Positions 43,108 to 64,000 of a stretch of 64,000 bases of DNA are shown in pieces (within the stretch, counting starts at the first letter, position 1; each line of letters opens with the position of its first letter). A program made the translations under genes and the position numbers. The DNA is taken from contig OX030962.1 in NCBI GenBank assembly GCA_943735955.1, forward strand, positions 8,800,962 through 8,864,961, in the 5' to 3' direction. Under the pieces are notes generated by a model that was not told the origin of the DNA, searched no databases, and worked only from the letters and a program-made list of their open reading frames with translations. This DNA is from Piscicola geometra (Eukaryota > Annelida > Clitellata > Hirudinida > Piscicolidae).

Positions 43108-43344
43108 AACTGCAAATATAAAATCATTCGTATAATTTGATAGGATAATAATTGTATTATAATTTTTACGTTATAAAAACAAACATAATAGGTCTAAATA
43201 ACCATCATTTTTTTTCTCAATGGCACTGCAGCTTGGTCTGGCTGTACAAAATAGAATTGAATTTTTTCTAATGAAAGTCTTGGTATTTATTTATTTTCTA
43301 TCCCAAACTTTTGTCCTATTATTCTTTCATAATGGGGATGGAAT

Positions 43345-43507
43345 TGCATTGAACTCGTCGCAACATGAACTCATCGTAAATTTTTTTATATTTTATTTTA
43401 ATATTGTGAATGAATCTGATTATAAATACTTATTAATAGTGAAATTAAAAACTTACTAGTCGAAACCGGCTAAATGTTGGCTAACTTACATGCGACGAGT
43501 TCAATGC
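43345..43507. mobile_element. Second, internally deleted copy of the foldback MITE
   Basis: Starts TGCATTGAACTCGTCGCAAC and ends GCGACGAGTTCAATGCA, the same termini as the 364-bp element at 16305. It keeps the left arm (GATTATAAATACTTATTAATAG) and the CGAAACCGGCTAAATGTTGG core but lacks most of the right arm. No clear target duplication. Confidence 0.8.
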
Positions 43508-43716
43508 ATACAAATGAAACTAGAAGATTTGGCTCTAGGAACTGACCTGAAAATGGAGTTTGAATCCTTAGCGCTACATTAATAAAAATAAAAATAATCA
43601 GATCACTTTAAATCTGCGTCATGATTTTGCAGCAAAACATCAACAAAATATTTTCAAAGAGTAAATTTATAAGCATTCGGAATTTTAATTGTGAACTATC
43701 GTGGATGAGCTTTCAA

Positions 43717-46347
43717 ATGGCAAGAAGACTTGAGATCACTATCATCACTGTTGTCTGTTTGTTGCTCAAGGTCAGAGTTGAAGGTGAGGTGAAAAGGAAT
43801 ACAACAATTCAATGCAACAATTATTTGCTTCACCAATAAAAGCTATTGCACGCACCTTCCTTGTTCACCCACCCAGCAGCCTCAAGTGATCGAACAACCA
43901 ACCTAACAACTGACCAATCAAACAACCTAGCAACCAGCCTAACAACCAACCTAGCAACCAACCTAGCAGCCGACAAACACGCCTTCCAGCGTCCACACAA
44001 CTACGTTGAAGCAGCGGACCTTGCCCTCGACAACGACACCTCCACTTGTGCAGTGACGCGCCAGACGCAAGAGGAGAGCTGGTGGCTTGTTGACTTGCAC
44101 GAGTCTCATGTCGCCAACCTCACCATCGTCACCGACGCACGCCTCGTTCCCACAACCTCTTCACAAACAAAACACGTCCAGAAGAACAGTTTGAAGTTCT
44201 TTTCCAGCGACTCTTTTGAGTTTGAAAAAACCGCTTCAGTGCAGGGTGTAAGCTTTTGTGAGTTACACAATGATGACAGTCTGCACGGAAACGAGGAGCG
44301 GGAATACCAGTGTTTCTGGGACAAACCCTTCCGCTTTGTAGGCGTTTCACTTGCGTGTTGTGAACAGCTGACTGTGTGCACTTTCAAGGTGTACGCCCGG
44401 ATGGAACATGGGGAAAACCCACATCCTCAAGTTACTCTAGGTTTTAATTCCTTATTTAACTATATATATTTAACGTATATATACGTTGTTCAACTGGTTG
44501 CGGTTGTATGCAAGTAATTTCGCTATAAACTGCAACTCATCAGAATTCCATCTGATCAGTTTTATAGACTTGGAAATTGCGTATTTCAACAACTTTATAA
44601 AAACTTATTCACAATGGCAAATGAATACTCGAGAGAAGGCAGAAGGAGCAACATCCACCACCACAGGCACAACGAACACCACGGGGGCAAGCAACTCATC
44701 AGAAGCCTCTCGGAACATCTCCACGTCGAACGACCCGTCGCTCGAAGTCTCCGCGCCTCTGAAAGGCTCCACCGACAGTTTGTCGCTTGTGATGCTTGGA
44801 GTGGCTGAGGAGTGCTTGGAGTCGCTTGTGATGCTTGGAGTGGCTGAGGAGTGCTTGGAGTCGCTGAGGAGTGCTTGGAGTGGCTGAGGAGTGCTTGGAG
44901 TGGCTGAGGAGTGCTTGGAGTGGCTGAGGAGTGCTTGCAGTCGCTGAGGAGTGCTTGGAGTGGCTGAGAAGTGCTTGCAGTCGCTGAGGAGTGCTTGGAG
45001 TGGCTGAGGAGTGCTTGGAGTGGCTGAGGAGTGCTTGGAGTGGCTGAGGAATGCTTGGAGTGGCTGAGGAGTGCTTGCAGTCGCTGAGGAGTGCTTGGAG
45101 TGGCTGAGGAGTGCTTGGAGTGGCTGAGGAGTGCTCGGAGTGGCTGAGGAGTGCTTGGAGTGGCTGAGGAGTGCTTGGAGTGGCTGAGGAGTGCTTGGAG
45201 TGGCTGAGGAGTGCTTGCAGTCGCTCTGGAGTGCTTGGAGTGGCTGAGGAGTGCTTGGAGTGGCTGAGGAGTGCTTGGAGTGGCTGAGGAGTGCTTGGAG
45301 TGGCTGAGGAGTGCTTGGAGTGGCTGAGGAGTGCTTGCAGTCGCTGAGGAGTGCTTGGAGTGGCTGAGGAGTGCTTGGAGTGGCTGAGGAGTGCTTGCAG
45401 TCGCTGAGGAGTGCTTGGAGTGGCTGAGGAGTGCTTGGAGTGGCTGAGGAGTGCTTGGAGTGGCTGAGGAGTGCTTGGAGTGGCTGAGGAGTGCTTGGAG
45501 TGGCTGAGGAGTGCTTGGAGTGGCTGAGGAGTGCTTGGAGTGGCTGAGGAGTGCTTGGAGTGGCTGAGGAGTGCTTGCAGTCGCTGAGGAGTGCTTGGAG
45601 TCGCTTGTGATGCCCTGAGCTGCACTGGCTGCATTGAGACTTAAGGCATTAATTATAGTTCCGCACAGAATAATTTTATTATTATTTACTTCTGAAGCTC
45701 GAAGCGTTTTCCTCAACCGACAGACGCCCCCTCGAGCACCAAGTGGTTTGTGGCCTCGTTCAGCGTCGCCACCACCTTCTTTCTTTTCCTCGGCTATTTG
45801 TGAGTCTTGCAGGCAATCTCGCCAAGTTGGCAATTGGTTTAGCCTTCGGGAAGATTGCTTCTGAGGTGGAATCGGAAAGAAGTTTGAATATTGCAGGTCT
45901 CTCCGGAAAGAGAAGAATGCTTTGGACTTGGCACAAGAGAACAGAGTGAAAGAAGTGGTCGTGCCGATGGAAGAAGTGCCAGAAGCCATCGTGGAAGGGC
46001 CCGAGGAAGAAGTCTCGAAGGAGCCCGAGGTCACCAACTCCCCTGTCTTCCTCCCAGAAACCATGAGTCTTGAAAAGACAAAAGATGAAAATGATGATGG
46101 AGGAGATGCTGATGGCGATGATAGAGAAAGTAAATCGAAGAAAAAGAGAACTAAAAAACACTTTGAAAAAGAAAAAAATGAAGCGAGAAGAAATAAACAC
46201 GAACATTCGAAAAGCAAAACTTCAAAACGAAAAAAAAAATCATTTTCTTATTATTCAAGTCACGTGGTTGCCAAGTCGAGAGAGGAAAAGAAAATTGTGG
46301 CGCCGAAATTGAAGGGCAGAAGGAAAGAGAGAGCTGCCAAAAAATGA
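43717..46347 (+). CDS. Membrane-anchored fucolectin/F5-8 type C-like protein (spliced; middle unresolved)
   Basis: Exon 1 (43717-43783) is a signal peptide (MARRLEITIITVVCLLLKV). Exon 2 (43877-44440) has a repetitive Asn/Thr/Leu/Ala linker, then a domain with ALDNDTSTCAVT and WWLVDL, the hallmark of fucolectin/tachylectin-4 (FTP) F5/8-type carbohydrate-binding domains. Several cysteines follow, ending near FKVYARMEHG. Exon 3 from 44643 encodes a Ser/Thr-rich stalk (ATSTTTGTTNTTGASNSS) and enters a minisatellite. A later exon (about 45698-45799) encodes a membrane helix (KWFVASFSVATTFFLFLGYL), joined in phase 2 to the last exon (45897-46347), a charged cytoplasmic tail that is first acidic and then Lys/Arg-rich. 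Introns are 93, about 202 and 97 bp; the one containing the minisatellite is unresolved. Probably a type I surface lectin-like receptor; ligand unknown. Confidence 0.62.
44785..45617. repeat. 20-bp minisatellite, about 40 copies
   Basis: The unit GAGTGGCTGAGGAGTGCTTG repeats in register with scattered CAGTCGCT variants. Because 20 is not a multiple of three, the minus strand shows a 20-residue period (QALLSHSKHSSATPSTPQPL) that stays open in several frames. The 540-aa frame at 44595-46217 minus is therefore a repeat artefact. It lies between the stalk and membrane-helix exons of the FTP-domain gene, probably in an intron. Confidence 0.95.
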
Positions 46348-46731
46348 AACTACAATGTCTGCCTTTGAAATGAGTGTGTTTGAAAGTACAAGAAAAATAA
46401 TATTATTATAATTTTGATTATTGTCATATAAATCGTAGAAGAATGAGTTCATTTATTAATTTCATCATGAATCGAAATAGAGTCCTCGGAAGAAACGAGC
46501 AACCCTTCGCCTTTGTCAGAACTTGAGTTATCAGTAGAATTATTTCACTTGCTTCTATTGTGATAACTATGAATAATTATAATTAACTTGATAATTATAA
46601 ATATAGCTATAAATAATTATAATCGAATTGATAATTATAAATATAGGTATAAATAAACCTCTATTTGTTTACATTCCGTCCGTTATATCAACTTTAACGT
46701 CATTTACACTCGTTTCATACTTTTGACGTCA
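46348..46731. other. Convergent 3' region between two genes
   Basis: This 384-bp spacer separates the stop codons of two converging genes. It is AT-rich, with a duplicated ATAATTATAAATATAG motif (about 46580-46650) and an AATAAA at about 46651-46656 that could serve the plus-strand gene. Confidence 0.6.
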
Positions 46732-58691
<11,960 letters not shown>

Positions 58692-58694
58692 CTA

Positions 58695-59015
58695 TTAATA
58701 TTATTATTATCATTATATTATATTATTATAGTTATCATTATATTGTATTATTATAGTTATCCTAATATTATATTATTATACTTATCATTATATTATATTA
58801 TTATACTTATCATTATATTATATTATTATACTTATCATTATATTATATTATTATAGTTATCATTATATTATATTATTATACTTATCATTATATTATATTA
58901 TTATACTTATCATTATATTATATTATTATACTTATCATTATATTATATTATTATACTTATCATTATATTATATTATTATAGTTATCATTATATTATATTA
59001 TTATACTTATATTAA
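58695..59015. repeat. 25-bp AT-rich minisatellite
   Basis: CATTATATTATATTATTATA plus CTTAT repeats about twelve times, varying between CTTAT and GTTAT. It abuts the most 5' recognised exon of the giant gene and may lie in an intron or its upstream region. Confidence 0.93.
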
Positions 59016-59019
59016 AGAA

Positions 59020-59560
59020 AGAAGCTGGCCTCGCATTGAATAGCCAGGTACCCATACTGCAGCATAACGGCATGTGCACACAACACCAGCAAATGCAGGT
59101 CGCTTCTGTTGAGGTTGAAGTTGTTCTTTCCTCTTTCAAGTTGTTTACGAGCTCACAACTTCCAATGATAATTTGGAATACGAAAGATGCCGAGCGAAAA
59201 TGGTCTCACCGGATGTTCTTTGCTTGCGAAAGGAAGAGTTGTCTCAGGAGATCGAGGTCACTTTCCCTCATTGTCCGATCGCCATCTCACTCTGCGCGGT
59301 GGAATTGTTTAATGAGGCAGTGTGGCAAAGCAATTGTATTTCCCTATCGATACGTCCGATGCACCTGGCAAATGCGAAGTTTATATTCCAATATAACTTC
59401 TTGAAGGAGTCTAACCCAACCCCTTGAAAAAATCATTCTAGTATCTGATTCTAAACTTTTGAACGCCATAAAAAGCGGACGTATACGGTCGGAAAACATG
59501 TTAGAGACTGTACCGTGTGGCGTTGGCTGGGCAAAGAAGAAGGCTTGGTGTTTTAGGCGG
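59020..59560 (+). other. Uncertain coding patch, possibly a frameshifted gene fragment
   Basis: Composition rises to about half G+C and two plus-strand frames stay open in tandem. Frame A (about 59015-59404) reads GLALNSQVPILQHNGM and VASVEVEVVLSSFK. Frame B (59141-59427) reads VVYELTTSNDNLEYERCRAK and then EIEVTFPHCPIAISLCAVELF. Frame B opens after a good acceptor (TTCCTCTTTCAAG at 59140). A further open bit follows (SDSKLLNAIKSGRIRSENM, about 59438). I recognise no family. It could be an upstream exon of the gene at 61110, an independent gene, or a pseudogene broken at about 59140. Confidence 0.35.
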
Positions 59561-59984
59561 AAAAAGTGTTTGTATTGTTTTATGTGCCGTTGAAAGTGTT
59601 GTTGGACAATAGTGTACAACGATATATCTTTACAAAGTTAAACTAAAAATGTTATTTTCTTGTTTACTGTTTTTATTTACTTAAACGTCAAAAATTATGA
59701 ATAGAGATGCCTGTTCTTGAAAATAATTTAACAACTGATCATTTTCATTTTGCAAAAGTTTTCAGATTGAGTAGAAAGATAGAAGAGTGCATTAAGCGCA
59801 GAGTTTGGCGAAGTGATATGCCTTTGTTGGGAAGCTGGTTTCTTCCTTAGCCAGCAGTCGAGGGTCCCAGGAGAAACTAGAGCGGCAAACTGGTTGTGGA
59901 GGTGGATGGAAAGAGGGGCGTTGTTGCATGTCTTTGTTGCATCTCTGTCTCGACGCTGTCTGCTTGTGTTGGTGTCACTTGTCA

Positions 59985-60825
59985 CTGGTCAATGGTTACT
60001 GGTCGATGGTCACTGGTCGATGGTCACTGGTCGATGGTCACTGGTCGATGGTCGATGGTCAATGGTCACTAGTCGATGGTCGATGGTCAATGGTCACTGG
60101 TCACTGGTCGATGGTCAATGGTTACTGTTCGATGGTCGATGGTCGATGGTCAATGGTTACTGGTCGATGGTCACTGGTCGATGGTCACTGGTCACTGGTC
60201 GATGGTCAATGGTTACTGGTCGATGGTCGGTGGTCACTGGTCGATGGTCAATGGTCACTGGTCAATGGTCACTGGTCGATGGTCACTGGTCACTGGTCGA
60301 TGGTCAATGGTTACTGGTCGATGGTCACTGGTCGATGGTCAATGGTCACTGTTCAATGGTCACTGGTCGATGGTCAATGGTTACTGGTTGATGGTCACTA
60401 GTCGGTGGTCACTGGTCGATGGTCAATGGTCACTGGTCGATGGTCATTGGTCACTGGTCACTGGTTGATGGTCAATGGTTACTGGTCGATGGTCACTGGT
60501 CGATGGTCAATGGTCACTGGTCGATGGTCGGTGGTCACTGGTCGATGGTCACTGGTCGATGGTCACTAGTCGGTGGTCACTGGTCGATGGTCACTGGTCA
60601 CTGGTCGATGGTCGATGGTCAATGGTCACTGGTCGATGGTCACTGGTCGATGGTCACTGGTCACTGGTCGATGGTCGGTGGTCACTGGTCGATGGTCACT
60701 GGTCGATGGTCACTAGTCGGTGGTCAATGGTCACTGGTTGATGGTCACTGGTCGATGGTCACTGGTCACTGGTCGATGGTCAATGGTCACTGGTCACTGG
60801 TCGATGGTCACTGGTCAATGGTCGG
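59985..60825. repeat. 7-bp minisatellite (GGTCACT/GGTCGAT/GGTCAAT)
   Basis: About 120 heptamers of the form GGT(C/T)NAT or GGTCACT follow one another for 840 bp in an irregular order. All plus-strand frames stay largely open (GHWSMVTGRWSLVDGQW), which is an artefact of the repeat. It lies in the divergent spacer between the giant gene and the gene at 61110. Confidence 0.95.
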
Positions 60826-61109
60826 TGCTGCCTTGAACAAAATTAACATTCATCATTTAGGAGTATTATATAAAAGTGAAGTGAAAATAGTTTGTATGAA
60901 ATTATAACAACTAGATTTTCAACTTGGAAAAATTTATATTAAAAAAATTGTTATTTTCTCTTTGGTGTCGTCATTTGAATGGGAAATTACTTCAACTGTT
61001 TTTCTGACTGAAGCAAGTTTGAATGTCTTTTTCGATATATTGTCTGTGTTTAAAGTAATATTTGAATAATTATTCATAATAAAGTTAGCAATCTGAACAA
61101 TAAGGAAAA

Positions 61110-64000
<2,891 letters not shown>

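Noticed and set aside
44595..46217. 540-aa minus-strand frame with 20-residue repeats
   Set aside because: It is the antisense of a 20-bp minisatellite plus parts of plus-strand exons. Periodicity explains the lack of stops, and there is no independent coding evidence.
59813..60907. Trp-rich GHWSMVTGRWSLVDGQW frames
   Set aside because: A 7-bp repeat keeps all three frames open. There is no start or splice context and the composition is pure repeat.

Overview
This is a nuclear window from an animal. The DNA is AT-rich (visibly so, not computed). Genes are split by GT-AG introns, there are no operons or ribosome binding sites, and microsatellites are abundant, including a (CA)n tract of about 730 bp. 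SINE, LINE, hAT and MITE fragments are present. Hsp70, EGF-like modules, a syndecan-like proteoglycan and an F5/8-type lectin domain point to a bilaterian. A lophotrochozoan (annelid, for example a leech, or a mollusc) is my best guess, but that is inference from overall style and not a diagnosis.

I joined exons by hand, requiring GT-AG sites and matching phase, and obtained six protein-coding models. (1) Minus strand 18326 to 6101: a secreted protein with EGF/EB-like cysteine modules, 7 exons, phases consistent throughout, 343 aa. (2) Minus 30771 to 28693: cytosolic Hsp70, 2 exons, 657 aa, with TATA box and heat-shock elements. (3) Minus 40593 to 35473: a syndecan-like single-pass proteoglycan, 5 exons, 477 aa. 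(4) Plus 43717 to 46347: a membrane-anchored fucolectin/F5-8 type C-like protein with a tandem repeat in its gene. (5) Minus 58691 to 46732: a very large low-complexity protein with Cys-rich clusters, at least 3,400 aa, including one 8.67-kb exon. (6) Plus 61110 to the window end: an unrecognised protein with an Asn/Asp/Glu-rich insert. Genes 4 and 5 converge; genes 5 and 6 diverge.

Layout: 1-6100 AT-rich intergenic with a SINE; 6101-18326 gene 1, with a 364-bp foldback MITE and a (GT)n tract in its first intron; 18327-28692 mostly intergenic with a decayed hAT element; 28693-31000 hsp70 and promoter; 31000-35472 intergenic repeats and hAT debris; 35473-40593 gene 3; 40600-43700 a transposon graveyard (LINE reverse transcriptase, hAT end plus transposase C-terminus, MITE); 43717-58691 genes 4 and 5; 58690-61109 minisatellites and one uncertain coding patch; 61110-64000 gene 6.

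The genes are not obviously one pathway. Genes 1, 3 and 4 are all secreted or cell-surface proteins. Long simple repeats occur both inside exons (gene 5, gene 6) and in introns.
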